Positions 31,313 through 42,829 of a DNA stretch of 64,000 nt are shown here, piece by piece. A program made the translations under genes and the position numbers. The stretch's first letter is position 1, and the number at the start of each line of letters is the position of its first letter. The notes below the pieces were generated by a model. The model did not search any database and had not been told where the DNA came from. It saw nothing but the letters and a program-made list of their open reading frames with translations. The DNA is from Bisporella sp. PMI_857 (Eukaryota > Ascomycota > Leotiomycetes > Helotiales > Helotiaceae). The stretch is from the NCBI GenBank assembly GCA_021307315.1, contig JAJSPD010000066.1, positions 62,001 to 126,000 on the forward strand. The letters run 5' to 3'.

Positions 31313-33510
31313 ATGCCTCATGCAGCAACGCACTCCCGATCGGAAAACGTGGAGAGGGTTGTAACTAACGTTACAGCCGTGCCATCACCATGCAGCATCG
31401 TGGAGCCCAGCCCAGAGACCAGGATAAGAGTTACCCAAGCGCAGACAAGCGAATCTCGCGGACAGGAGTCACCAAACCTGACTTCACCAGGTGAGGAGTT
31501 ACGTCCTAGAGATTTGTCGCCGGATGTGGTATGTTTTCCGAGTAATACCTCTAGTGATGTTTCCCGTAGGGGGCGCCATGAAATATGGAGGCCGCGACGA
31601 TATTACAAATGGAAGTCCCCGCTACTAATGTTCGTGTTCTTCATCCTTGGGCTGGGAATTAGCATCGGTCATTGCACTTTCTACTCGGCACTGAATAATA
31701 CGATCGTTGGCAGTCAATGGCAGCAAGAGAACAATCTCAGGCAAGGAGGACCACTTTCGATTTTGCTTCTTCAAGTAGCTAATTTACTCTTTGGCGCCTA
31801 CCAGAATTGGAACCGCATTTGCCTTCCTATCCCAGATTACTCTGAGTGCCAGCGTATGGCAAACCTACACACAATGGATCTGGAGGTCGGTGAAGAAGAC
31901 AGCGATGACCATTGCAACACTTAACGATGTCTTTGGGGCTGATACTTCGGTGCTATCTTTTTTGAACTTTGATATGCTACGCGATTTCAAAGTCGGCTAT
32001 TTCATTGCGGTTTTTGCCTGGTAAGCTTTACCGTATAGGTATTCTGTGAGCGTGAGCCTTGCTGATATCTTCCAGGACTCTCGTGCTGCCTCCTTTCTTC
32101 ACGCCGGGCACGCTTTCCGTCCACCAAAGCACCAATCAGGTTGTGGTCGAGCAAGCGGTCCCGTACTTAACTATCGCCAATAGCACGGAAGGTCACCTCT
32201 ATGCTTATTCGCCGTCAGATCAAGGTGATCGGTTCAACTTTAAAAATGTTACCGCCAGGGTCTTCACGGGACCCAGGTCCATTCTTACGCTCTTATCGAC
32301 CGCGACGGCAGCGCAAGGAGCGATTCTTCCCATCAAGGCACCATACAACCATTCGTCCTACTCGATCAACTTCTTTGGTCCAGCTGTTCAATGCCGCCAA
32401 GCCGACACGTCAGTGGAGTCTAAGATCAATGACCTTCTCAAACAGAAGATGGACAAACCAGTACAAGGAGCAAACGAGGTCGAAAACGCTTATTACGCCT
32501 TCGTCCCCGCTTTCGATCCCCAGGGCGGAGTTACGGCGCTGTCTGAGGTACGGCATCAGACCCCGGTCAATGCTTCGAATCAGCTGTGGATGGTCTTCCA
32601 GAGATACATAAACGTGACCGACTCAGCATGTGATTATAAACAGTACCACCAGGTCTGCGAGCTCTGGAATGCTAGGTACAATATCCATCTCTCGTGGGAG
32701 AATGGATTTCAGAACATCACAGGTTCTCGTAACTTTTCACACGAAGTGGAATACCCGAATGACAAGCCTCATGAAACATCTAACATGGCCCAGCACGCAT
32801 ATTCAGCCTTTATGTGGAGCCTCACGGATCAAGTAGTGGGCTCATTTGGGTGGTTTAATGACACAACTGCCAACACTACTACTAGGAACAAGACTTTCGG
32901 CATAATCAATTCACCAATCCAGCAAAATAGCTTACTGGGGACCTCGGATCTGGACGTTTTCTTCGACTTTAATGAGGACGTAGGAGCGTGCCAGATCCCA
33001 TATGCGAAGCTATCGCCACAGAGACAACAAGACAAAGATCTAGCCAAGAATAGAATGCTTGGCGAGCTCATCGAGGAGATGAGCTTCAACATGACAATTA
33101 GTTTGATGCACAACGATCTCCTGACGTAAGATCTCCCTCCTTACCTCCCCTGGATTTATGGAGAGGCAACTGACCCCAATGCTAGACGCAACGTTACTCG
33201 AATAGTCAACGTCTGGGAAGATGTCAATCGCTATAGATATAGCCCGACTGGGCTCTTCATTCCCTATGCGTTGGCATGCTTGTTTTCGTTTGTCACCGTC
33301 CTTATCGGGGTAGCCACCTACGCCAAACACGGCGTTCTCCCAGACAAGAAATTTCAGGATATTCTTTCCGCAGGAGAAGACCCTAACGCTATCCAACTGG
33401 CCAGAGAGCCGACCTCTCGACGCCGATCTATAACGGCTGATTTCGGCGGAGAGCACCCTACTTTCCGAGCAGCTACAGTTCCCACACCATTCAGCAATCA
33501 GCCCCACTAA
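31313..33510 (+). CDS. Multi-pass membrane protein of the fungal 'formylmethionine deformylase-like' family
   Basis: Four exons join in phase to 672 residues: 31313-31740, 31805-32020, 32076-33125 and 33186-33510. Intron 1 (64 bp) has a GC donor (AG/GCAAGG) and a CTAAT branch-like site; the others are GT-AG. After a disordered Ser/Pro-rich N-terminus of about 100 residues come a hydrophobic segment (LLMFVFFILGLGISIGHCTF), a second (IGTAFAFLSQITLSASVWQ), a third (VGYFIAVFAWTLVLPPFF), then a lumenal or extracellular loop of about 380 residues with many N-x-S/T sites. A last segment (FIPYALACLFSFVTVLIGVA) leads to a cytosolic tail with RRRS. This layout is common in ascomycete proteins carrying that misleading database name; no deformylase metal motif is seen. 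The function is unknown, presumably at the plasma membrane. Confidence 0.82.
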
Positions 33511-36500
33511 ATATGTTCATAAGTGCGCTGAATACTCAAACTTCGCCCAGAGCCCTGCCAGCTTCTAGAGGATCTCGCAACTAATAACAACAATGTTCCT
33601 TAATAGCATCACCAGCTGGCAATGCAAAGCCTAGATAGGTCGTAGGAAATATTAACCGCATCCTTCGCTTAAAACATCTGGTGTTATTAAGTGTCTTCCA
33701 AAAAAAAAAGAATTGCGGTCTCTCTGAGTTCTTTACACTATACCCTCGGAGACCCGACAGACCTCTTCGATCGCAGAAGAGCCTCATGTTTAATGTTGTC
33801 CATACAGGTCGAGATGCCATTGCTGTGCAAAAGCACTAAGATAAGCAGGGCTGTAAAAGTCTCAAGCAAAGAATTGCCTACTTGGTTGGTCCAGTAAAGT
33901 TAAAAAGACCAAAAGAGACAAAATTTGAAGTCTAGGTTAATATTAGTGAACCGACAGAACTAGACGTTACTGAGGAGGAATGTGCAGCTTATTGTGCAGT
34001 GACTCCTCAAATGATTGAATCGCTCTCAGACCTATTGCCTGCGTCGCATATTAATTCCAATTTCGCATACCCAATAATTGAGATGACACCGACCGCCAGA
34101 AATAATATGACAGTGAGCCAGATAGGTGATGTAAATGACAGGCAGATGTATCAAGAAACAGCTGAAGGGTCTTTAATTGCCACCCAGTAACCCAGCATCT
34201 TGTACTGCCGTGCTCGTTTCCACAGCGAAATCCCGTCCTATGGCTAACATCAAATCCTTGCGTGCTTGCTCGTCTGCCCATGACTTGAGCAGTATGTGAA
34301 GGAGAAGAGTCGAGTATATTTCTCTCACATTCAGAGGACCATTACCGAGAGCAAGAAGTTCATTATCAAGTTCAATAGCAGATTCGAAGTGAGTCGCTTA
34401 CACATTTAACCCCAGCTATATAGAAGTAGGACTGTAGCGGTGTGGACATTAAACGGCCAGGATTTATTGATATGGGATCTTGTTTTAGTATTATTTCGCA
34501 TTTCCTTTGGTCACATAGTCTCAAATACAAAATGTTCGAGTATATAATAGCACGCGAGATGGAGAATCCAACAGTTGTAGAGATACTGGCTGAAAATTAA
34601 CGTGTTCTTCTGTCTAAAAGAGTATGAAAGGTCGAAGGGAAAGGCTGTTAGAGTAAGGGCCGTGCCGCTACAGGTTAAACCTTTAAAGAAAAGTCGACTA
34701 ACACTCCCGCCAAATCACTCAACCTGTTCAAGAGAGGATTTTTCGACTGTAATTATCATTGGCGAGCTTGGCTCTATCATTTGGCTTCCTCCTCTTTCCA
34801 AATATCCAACCCCAGGGTTTATCAATGCTCTCCTGCTGAGGTGTTCCTTGGTGAGATTCGCGGTGTCATGAACTGCTCATGCAACAGCGATAAGTGTGCG
34901 ACAATTTTTAGTCTCTACTCTACATATGTATCCCGGTCTAGTGCCGGTGTCAGGCTTAAAGGAACTCCCCGGTCCGGGGTTTCTCTATTCTGGCCAGCTT
35001 CTTTAGCACGGCCCGGAAGAAGTTTACAAAGATACAGCCGCCCATAACAATAGAATCAACCCCAGCCTGCACTCTCACTGCAATTTTTTGGATCTTCTAT
35101 GCCAGCCAGCTTTTCCCGTATCTGCAGTCTGTCGCAAAAGCTTCGTGAAGCTGCGTCGCGTGCGCCTCCAAAGGTCTTTGCAAAATATGCAAACTCCTCC
35201 ATACCCCATTGATTGCATTTAGGACATTCCCATTTGCGCGGGAGATGCGGGAATCTCCAGCTATATCGGTATTCAATAGCATAGCACTTTCGCTGGCTCC
35301 TTGTTTAGAAAACTATTTCCAGATCCTTATCTAAGCCTCAGTTCTTCTTTTTGTAGCTGGAACATTCGCATCTCCCAGCGCTCTGGTTTCCCAGTTACCT
35401 TGACCTTTTCCGCTTATTGTTGTATATATAAAGTTAGCAAGCATTCTACCTGTTGGCCTCACTCAGCAGAATCCGAGAACCAACCGCCTCATTACTCAAT
35501 TAGCAGAGCCAAACGATCAACCATAAGATTCCAAACCACCTTAATTTGCAAATATGACCTGACATGAAAGGATGACGTACGGGCAAGTTCTGCAAACGCA
35601 GTCCTTGCCAAAATGGGCACGATATAGAAACCAAGGCCAGAGACTGTAAAATGCATCTCGTGATTTGATGTAATACAAATAATACCGGTTATAACGAGCT
35701 TAAAGTACTCAAGCGCATGCTATGAAAAACCAATGCGCTACATTTATAATAGCAATCCCCGGACAAACAAACAATACATTATCAAATTTTGAAGAAATAT
35801 TTTACAATAAACTGGAAATCCAATAACGGAGTTAAATTTTTCGTTGAAAACAAATCTATGAAAACAAATCGACGATTAAGTATACAAATTGTTATCAACA
35901 TTGCTTGTATTTTGCTTTAAAAAAAATAAGATAAAAAATTACAAAGTAGCAGTACTGAAGTTGCTAGTAAGCTTACTGTATACAATAGACAATGCTGAAA
36001 TGGTAGGGTGCGGAAACGTAGGAATTACAGGTGTGTACTGTAAGATTGTACAAAGTTTTCCATGCCAAGCCCAACCACGTGATGTTCCATCACGTGCTTA
36101 ACCTCATATACATGACACTTCCTCGAACGTCTAGAATAGAGATTCTCAACAGACAAGTTATAATATACAAAAAGTAGTTTAAAAAATATAATACGCAAAT
36201 TGAGAGGTAATTCGGATAGCACAAGTTTTTACCAAAGTTCAAGACTCTGGAATGACAGCTCGTAAGCTCCGAAACGCCTTCTTCCAAATTAGAGGCAGGC
36301 AATCTTCGCAGAACATCCCTTCTCCCCCATTCTCTTTCCACTACCATATAACCCCCAAAACACACCCGCAATTCCAACCTAGTGATCCTATGATTTTCGA
36401 CAAATCTTGACGGAAATGCTCTAAGAAGCCACAATTGCTTCCAAGGAGTTTTGTTCCAATGGGCGCCCTGATTCGAGCATGCACACTGCCACCACCAACT

Positions 36501-36650
36501 TGTCATATGATTACCGGTCCCCGCCAACTTTATTTCCCTTCCCCATCTCCATTCTCGCGACAAGAATACTCAGCTTCGTTACTCCCGAGGCTTGACTCTC
36601 CCCAGTCAGCCACTCCAACCTCGCCTACTACACAACCGTTCAACTGAATC
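33511..36650. other. Gene-poor region of about 3.1 kb
   Basis: No gene is supported. Two stretches look slightly protein-like: plus strand 33950-34190 (LDVTEEECAAYCAVTPQMIE and onward) and minus strand 35282-34940 (GDSRISRANGNVLNAINGVW, a stop, then IQKIAVRVQAGVDSIVMGG). I recognise neither, and both lack starts or splice sites. An A-run lies near 33700. The part from about 35700 to 36250 is strongly AT-rich. Confidence 0.4.
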
Positions 36651-37789
36651 ATGACAGGAAACCAAGCAGATGAACAACACGACACAACTGGACAGGAAGT
36701 CTTGCAACCAACGGCGGCAATACTTATTTCCACCCGAATCCCAGATCGATACCCAGTACACGATGACGATAATCTCCCTCCCTACAGCGAAACTGACCCT
36801 TCAGACCCACACCGACCTCCTCGTTCCCTCCTCGTTCCCCTCCGTCACCTCTCGAGGACGGGAAACCCTCAGAATTAGTGCCCACGAATGCCAGACAGGC
36901 AGTTGTGCGTCAAGGGCCACTGCGTATTCTCAGGTGTGTGCTCTCCTCACATACTCCTCAAATAATGAAATCACCTGAATGGAGCTACGAAAACTAAACA
37001 CAGAGAACCGCAGATCAATTCAACCCACCTCGCGAATTTCATTGCAGCACAATATTCATGTTGTTGGCAATGCGAACGCTAGCACAGATATTTCTTTACT
37101 TCACGATGTGGTCGTCACTGGGGATCTAGAGTGCGGGGGAAAGGTTTTTCTTTCAGATGGCGTGATCGTGACAGGGAGGGTCACAGGGAGAGATATTGAG
37201 TTTTCCACGATGACCATGGCTGCACTCGACAGATCTGACAGATTGGATAACTATAAAGGGGTGATTGTGTTTGGCAACCTTAACAGTGAATCCTCCCACT
37301 CCCGTAGTTAAATCAGCTCTAATGAAGATAGGCAGTGAATCTACGCTCCTTAGCGGCAGAGAGATGTACATCAAAATCGCCGGGCGCGTCTTCCAGAGTG
37401 GCGGATCTATGTTAGTTGAGGGAGATGTGCTGATTGAGTTGGGCATTCACGCCCATGGAGGCGTTTCCTTTCGGAGCTTTGAGAAAAAAATAGTCATGAT
37501 TCAAGGCGCGACAAGTATAAACGGTATTTTGTCCACAGAGGGAGATGTGACGATCGAGTGGGTTCTTCGTTCCTTTTCCCTTTGAACCCTATTAGCTATA
37601 TCTAACAAGAAGGACAGGAACTTAACCCTTGTTGGCACCTTAAATATTGAGGGACGGCTGCATATCAAGGGCGACTTCAAAGCTCGGGGACGTGTTTATT
37701 TGAAAAGGGGAAGTCAATTTTTGGTTGATGGGAAGAAAACGATTAGGGGAGTTATTAAGGAGGTAAGTGATTTCAACTTCAAGAATTGA
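36651..37789 (+). pseudogene. Beta-helix (bactofilin-like) repeat protein gene, with stop and frameshift
   Basis: ATG 36651 opens a disordered Pro-rich region with LPPYSE and reaches TAG at 36876-36878. In the same frame it continues to a splice-like intron 36934-37003 (phase 1, CTAAA-type branch). Exon 2 has a regular alternation of hydrophobic, Gly and polar residues: IHVVGNANASTDISLLHDVV, VTGDLECGGKVFLSDGVIVT, GRVTGRDIEF. A one-base frame change near 37283 then leads to YIKIAGRVFQSGGSMLVEGD, VLIELGIHAHGGVSF and TSINGILSTEGDVTIE. An intron at 37558-37617 (CTAAC branch) joins to NLTLVGTLNIEGRLHIKGDF. The last frame ends at TGA 37787-37789, or at a GTAAGT at 37763. The repeat resembles bactofilin-type polymer-forming beta-helices, but this is fold-level similarity only. 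The function is unknown. Confidence 0.55.
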
Positions 37790-38314
37790 TTCTTCTTCGG
37801 CAATGGGCGAAGAATCTCAAGTATCCGACAAACGTGGCCGGATAAGTAGCTATAGGTCGAAAAATAAAAAGGTGGTTACACCCTTTTCCCGTGGTTAAGG
37901 CTTGCAGCTACATCATTGATTGTAACTTCATCAAGCCGGTTCTTAGGTACATTCAGAAATATGCTCCCCAAAAATAGATTTAAGTTTTGCATGTTCCCAT
38001 TGAGACTGGACTGCCATGACATTGTCATGTGATTCTTTACCAGGCTGGTGCAGGGCCGAGCCGATTGGGACCAAGCACACAGTGTGGCGTTAGCTTGGCG
38101 CCGGACCCTGATTGGATGCAGCCAATGCATAATGCAATCGGTTGATCGCAAAGCCTGCATTGGAGGCTGCGCTACCTGTAGGCACCATATCTGAGCGACC
38201 AGCTCCTGGCAATATATCATGAGTGCTTCTGGCACCTAGGGAAAAGATAACTGGGTGTTCTGTTCTTATTTCACCTCGCAAAACGCTGGTTCGGCAACAT
38301 CAAAGGGATCAATC
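37790..38314. other. Intergenic region
   Basis: About 0.5 kb with no supported gene. The minus-strand frames 37876-38235 and 38090-38281 overlap each other and show no family motif. Confidence 0.4.
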
Positions 38315-38682
38315 ATGGACAAACCCTCCCCCAAAATTCTTGCCGTCTCCTGGGCCAACTCGAGGTCGATGGTCTTAGTACAGGGAAGGACCTCAAGCTC
38401 TTCCCTGGCGGTGGCCGCACTTGGGACTGGAACGAGACAGGCACACGGCACAAGCCTGGTATCCAACCTGCTGACGTCGAGGAGCTCATCTCTCACGGTG
38501 CCACTACTGTGGTCCTCTCGCTGGGGATGGACATGAAATTGCATGTGGACCCGGCCACCTTGACGTTCCTCGAAGAAAAGGGAATCACGACTCACGTCGC
38601 AGAGACTCGCAAGGCTGTGATAATTTATAACAAGCTGGCTGAGGATACATCTGTTGGCGGTCTCTTCCATTCTACCTGCTAG
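38315..38682 (+). pseudogene. Mth938-domain (AAMDC-like) protein with a single-base frameshift
   Basis: From ATG 38315 the frame reads MDKPSPKILAVSW. At about 38351-38354 the frame must shift by one base (loss of a G in a G run would do it) to continue GQLEVDGLSTGKDLKLFPGG, GRTWDWNETGTRHKPGIQPA, DVEELISHGATTVVLSLGMD, then LEEKGITTHVAETRKAVIIY and the terminal VGGLFHSTC, with TAG at 38680-38682. The pattern W-x-W-x-E-T-G-T-x-H-x-P-G-I-Q-P-A-D-V-E-E and the ending (V/L)-G-G-L-F-H-(S/V)-T-C are diagnostic for small Mth938-domain proteins of about 120 residues, widespread and of unknown biochemical role. Apart from the one base, the gene is complete. Confidence 0.85.
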
Positions 38683-38962
38683 TTCTAAGGAATATCTTTC
38701 CTGTGAGTGGGCACGCGAGTTCAAGCCCGAGCTAGGGAAGAGCCTTTGCTAACTAGGCGTCTGTTTAAAGAATCTCTCCTATCAGCAATGATACTACATC
38801 TGAAGCTGCGGAAACGATCGCCATGTCCGCCAAAAAGCGCTCAAACAGCGACCGCTCTTCACGGGCCGACTTGTGGAAAAGTTTACAATAATGTATCGCG
38901 GGTTAATTGCAATGAATACAACGTTTGAGATTTCCCTGCTGAGGGATGACAAAAGTGATGTA

Positions 38963-39270
38963 CAGTCAAACCCCAGTGTAAGGATGTCCTTCGGAGACAG
39001 CAAAATTAAGGATATAGTGGGGTAACCTTATATCAAAAATAACGTCAATTAAGCCCTATTTGGCTGAAAAGAGGCACCATATCGTTGTTCAAGTCTTTCT
39101 ATTAACAATAAGCGCCATAAACGCCCTCTCTTATAAGTTGCATCCTCCTTTGAAATCTCAAACCTTTGCAACGCCGTAATGGCTTCAATTGCGTCAGCAA
39201 GTCGTTGTGAAAGCTCTTCTGGCTCTCCTCCTACCTCCTCTTCGTCTTCGCTCTCGTCAAGAGGGTGCAT
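38963..39270 (-). mobile_element. Terminal fragment of a pogo/Fot1-like DNA transposon
   Basis: At 38961 a TA is followed by CAGTCAAACCCC, the kind of sequence found at the ends of pogo/Fot1-type elements. Inside it, the minus strand encodes 73 residues ending at 39049, with an acidic run (DESEDEEEVGGEPEELSQRL) and a basic tail. This resembles the C-terminal acidic region of fungal pogo-like transposases, but I cannot prove it. The other end of the element is missing: sequence beyond about 39270 belongs to a LINE remnant. Confidence 0.45.
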
Positions 39271-39319
39271 AACGGGGTTAGTTGGAGATGGGCAAAAGTT
39301 AGAGGGATGGGTGCAGCTG

Positions 39320-39612
39320 TTAGTTGTCTACCGAGAGTTCTATCTCTAAGTCAAGTCGTCCTGTGGCCATCGCAAATTCAATTGTCGCTCGAACCACGTC
39401 CATGTCAAGGGTCCATCGGTGATCGGTCTGGGTCGGACGGCATTTTCACCCCCTTAAGAAAGAGAGGTTGCTTTTAGCTGTGCCTGTCCGTTCTAGTATT
39501 TGCGTTCAATATGCTTCCTATCTTATATACCAGAAGAGAAAAATGCTCGACGGTTTCCTTGGCTAGGCCACAGAGGCGTAGGTCCGTTTCTGTGGCTAGA
39601 ATTCGGGTAAAA
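39320..39612 (-). mobile_element. 3' end of a Tad1-like non-LTR retrotransposon (LINE), degenerate
   Basis: On the minus strand the C-terminal end of a LINE polyprotein can be read: TDLRLCGLAKETVEHFSLL resembles the Cys/His motif near the ORF2 C-terminus (C-x-x-C...E-T-x-E-H-x-L), and, after a frame change and a stop, WTLDMDVVRATIEFAMATGR plus LDLEIELSVDN ends at TAA 39320-39322. The block (A-x-I-x-F-A-x-x-T-G-R-L-D) closes many fungal Tad1-clade proteins. Upstream reverse-transcriptase and endonuclease parts are absent, so this is a 5'-truncated dead copy. Confidence 0.6.
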
Positions 39613-41791
39613 TAATGGTCCGAGATGAATTCCTCCTCTTCAAAAGTTTAAACGTCCTTCTGCACACACGAGAGTTATGTGCCTCAGGTAAACAGAGACC
39701 CCTTGCACTACGCTTATCTTACAGTCCCAGCCACGCTCTCCTAACCATGCTCCAACCAAAGCGTCGGGAGGCTTGGCATAGTTGCCCCTGTTAGGCATAC
39801 CAGGGGACTACGGGGATAGCTCCAGCGGAGAGCACAAGGTTCTTGATCCTTTATCGTACTCCCAACATGGCTACATATCACAACTCCCAGCAACATTGTT
39901 GCCCCTTGGAAGGTCGAGAAGTTGCGGTTACCGAATGCCGATGTAACGGTAGGGGTTTTGAGTATCACGCACCATACATGGAACTACCTAACGATATTCT
40001 CCTTGGTACAAAGAGGTTTTTACCGAAAGAGGACTGCGGATACGACAATTTACCAATAGTTGCTGAAGGCGCATGGAAGCTCAACACGTCTCTGGCGTTT
40101 GCTCGTACCGAAAGGCATCAGTTCTGCAATCCCACATCAAAGTAATGTGCCCGACAAGATGCTATTCTAAACATCCTTGAACCAAAACCCAACAAAACTA
40201 ACTACAAGGCAAAACAAAATATCAGATCCACTCTAAGTCAACAAGCTACAGTTGCCCTAGTCTCCAGTCTCCCAGCAGAATTCAACTACCCTTCAACTCT
40301 TCGCTCTATTGGCGGCAAGGCAATGCTTGGCCAGTAGAAGCTGATCGACGGTGCTGGCACGATGTCACTGAAAGTTGAGCCTAACCAAACTGAATTTGAA
40401 TTTGAGAGTTGTTTCCACCTTCGGATGGCTGATATGCATCACGGGTTCATCAATCAGCCTCAGCAGTGAATTGATAGCTTACAGTCAGGAGACGAAAGAT
40501 CTCAACTAGCAGCTCATTCATCAGCCGGATGCGGCCTCATTCAGCGTGATAGGTCTAGTTCTGATGCTTGCTCTAGGATGCTTACCGATTCTAACTGCGC
40601 TGGTATACCTATGGTCCGGTAGCGGAGAAGGAGGATGCAGGATAGTTATAAACGGTAGAATGGGATTCGGGACAATTGCTTCACATGCAGCGTGTGCTAG
40701 TTGCACCTTTGAGTGATGACAATTAATGTCTCCAGGTATGGCTTACGAATCTTCTAGACAATGAACTTGGAGTGAAGGGTACTCTCTCGTGTCAACAACG
40801 AAAAGGGGCGAGGTCCTAGTATTTCCCTTGGTAGCATTGATGGATCGGTGTTAAAGTCTATCAGGTCTTGACACGGCAGAGAGAAGGTCATCTGTTTCAC
40901 GATCAAATATATTGGTCTTGTCCGGTAACTTCCTCTGCAGAAAAATTGGAACAAAATTTGTAAACAGCAGATAGACCAAGTAGTCAGAAGTCTCAAATGC
41001 GTAGCGATATAGACAAGACGACCGCCTCCTCCATACCATAGAATCATCCCACTATTCGACAGTTTTGGTAAATGCGAAGTCGCCAACACCATCCGACAAG
41101 AAAATACCTTTTTTCTATGATGGTTAGTGGTAAATGATTTTGAGGTGATAGCAGGACTATGGTCTAATCGAGACGGTCGATTCCAGCTGTTAATGATGCG
41201 TGCGTGGAAGTTTCCGAGAGATGCTTCCGGGCGACATCAACGCAGGATTGATCAACCTATCCCCTCGTCCAAATATCAGAGAGTGCATTTTAGTAGGCGT
41301 GCTGAGCATCCATTGCTGACAAGAACGTGTGCTATGCTTGCACAGGCTTGGAGAAAATATTGGAGTTGATCAGTAAGTGTAGATTTTTCTATAGCACCTT
41401 CTCCCATCGCGGATATGTTTGCAGAGAAAGAAGCATGCGAGAGGATTCAGCAACAAGGGTTTTGAGGAAAGGGTATTTTGGGCTGAAAGCGTCACAATAT
41501 TATCAACCTCTGTAATTCAACTCCTTCAAGGCAATGGCTGCTGCCATTGAATCTCTCGCGACCATTAATTTAACCATGAAGTCTAAGTCAACAAGCTTCC
41601 ATGGTTTCGGTGCTGTCGCTTTCTTTCCTCGAGGATTTTTCGAGAAAAGTATGCTAACTTTGTGGGTGTTTGTTTTCTTCTCCTTGTCATCTCTCCTCTT
41701 TATGTACATTGTTACCTCGTGTGATTCGCTCCAGTAGTTCGTTCATCATAGTCTCGTCTGTATTTCAGGCTGGATTCGATGGAAAGGTTTG
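39613..41791. other. Gene-poor region, about 2.2 kb
   Basis: I support no gene here. Two pieces deserve a note. A plus-strand frame from ATG 39867 to 40145 encodes 92 residues with five cysteines (CCPLEGREVAVTECRCNGRG and onward), without a family. Another plus-strand frame near 40395-40715 encodes two hydrophobic stretches (VVSTFGWLICITGSSISL and FSVIGLVLMLALGCLPILTA) separated by an in-frame TAG, like the remnant of a membrane protein. Neither has a defined start or splice context. Confidence 0.35.
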
Positions 41792-42600
41792 TTAATAAAG
41801 TCCTGGTGGAAGAGTAATCTCCTCACGAGCCTCTCCATTTGTGGATGCATACCCGCCTTCAAATAGCCATGCATCATTACCTGCCATGTAGACGGTTTGG
41901 TGATCAAATTTCTTGAGAGGATCCCAGATTGTCCTTGTTATTAATGGCTTATTTTGCTTCCTCGAGATACAACCGTAATGCATATGGGAGCACCAGGTGG
42001 CAGCCATTCTACCCAAGACAAGTTAAGGAGGGTTCTAATCCTACTCTCAGAAGCGGCCCACTTTCAGACTAGATTACTACAATACTATTTGGCTCGTTCG
42101 TGAAGTACAAGGGCTATGTCCTCTCAAATAAGAGACTTCCTCTGAGTCCCTTCCTACTCCCCATCGACAAGCGCTTGAACTGCCAATTTTCTTGTCACCC
42201 TAGCCCAATCCAATAGCTCTGTGCGCAAGTCGAGAATCTCGCAATGAGCGGACACTAGGTTTGCGCTCCCGCTCCAGTGGCGGCTCGGTGGTGTTAGCAA
42301 AGTCAATAAACGGTTCCTATACCCAATACAGCTTTGCCCCAGTAATATCCTACTTCAATTCTTGCGGGCCGTTCTCATCAAATGATTCGAAAATACTTCC
42401 CACCAACCGTTGTACGAACCTTCTGCCATCATACAGAGCAATAGCCAACGCTAGGCAGAATCATAAATTGCCAAGCTTCAGCTCCAGCTCTATATCTACA
42501 AAATGTCGCGATGCAAGTCGCAAATTCTCCCCCACGATACTATTGAAATACACTCCAGAGCAACATGTGCCAGCAGTATGCGATTTAATGGAGCCTTGAA
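41792..42600 (-). pseudogene. Unclassified minus-strand pseudogene
   Basis: From 42600 downwards the minus strand reads RHFVDIELELKLGNL, TGA, FCLALAIALYDGRRFVQRLV, DENGPQELK, TAG, DITGAKLYWV, TAG, then EPFIDFANTTEPPLERERKP and, after a frame change, LDLRTELLDWARV near 42200. Further down, 42016-41792 gives MAATWCSHMHYGCISRK, then DHQTVYMAGNDAWLFEGGYA and ends EEITLPPGLY. The stops are all explicable as C-to-T changes. The two parts share a strand and may be one decayed gene, but I do not recognise the family. Confidence 0.35.
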
Positions 42601-42829
42601 GGATCATATCGTGCAACCATTCCACTTCCAAAATTGTAACTGACCAATTACTGTTGTGCCTGCTTAGGTTTGTGGCTGCAGATGCCCGATAAAGTGCATC
42701 CCTGGTATGCCTTGCGAATGCGCCTGATGAAGAATTTGGGTTTTATATGAAAACGTTTTATCGTCTGCTGAAAGCTATTTGAAACATGATCTCAGTGGCT
42801 TTAAGGTGTTTCTTCTTTTGTTTGCCGCG

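Noticed and set aside
31313..33510. Peptide deformylase function for the large membrane protein
   Set aside because: The database-style name is common for this family, but no HExxH or other deformylase motif is present; the sequence is a multi-pass membrane protein.
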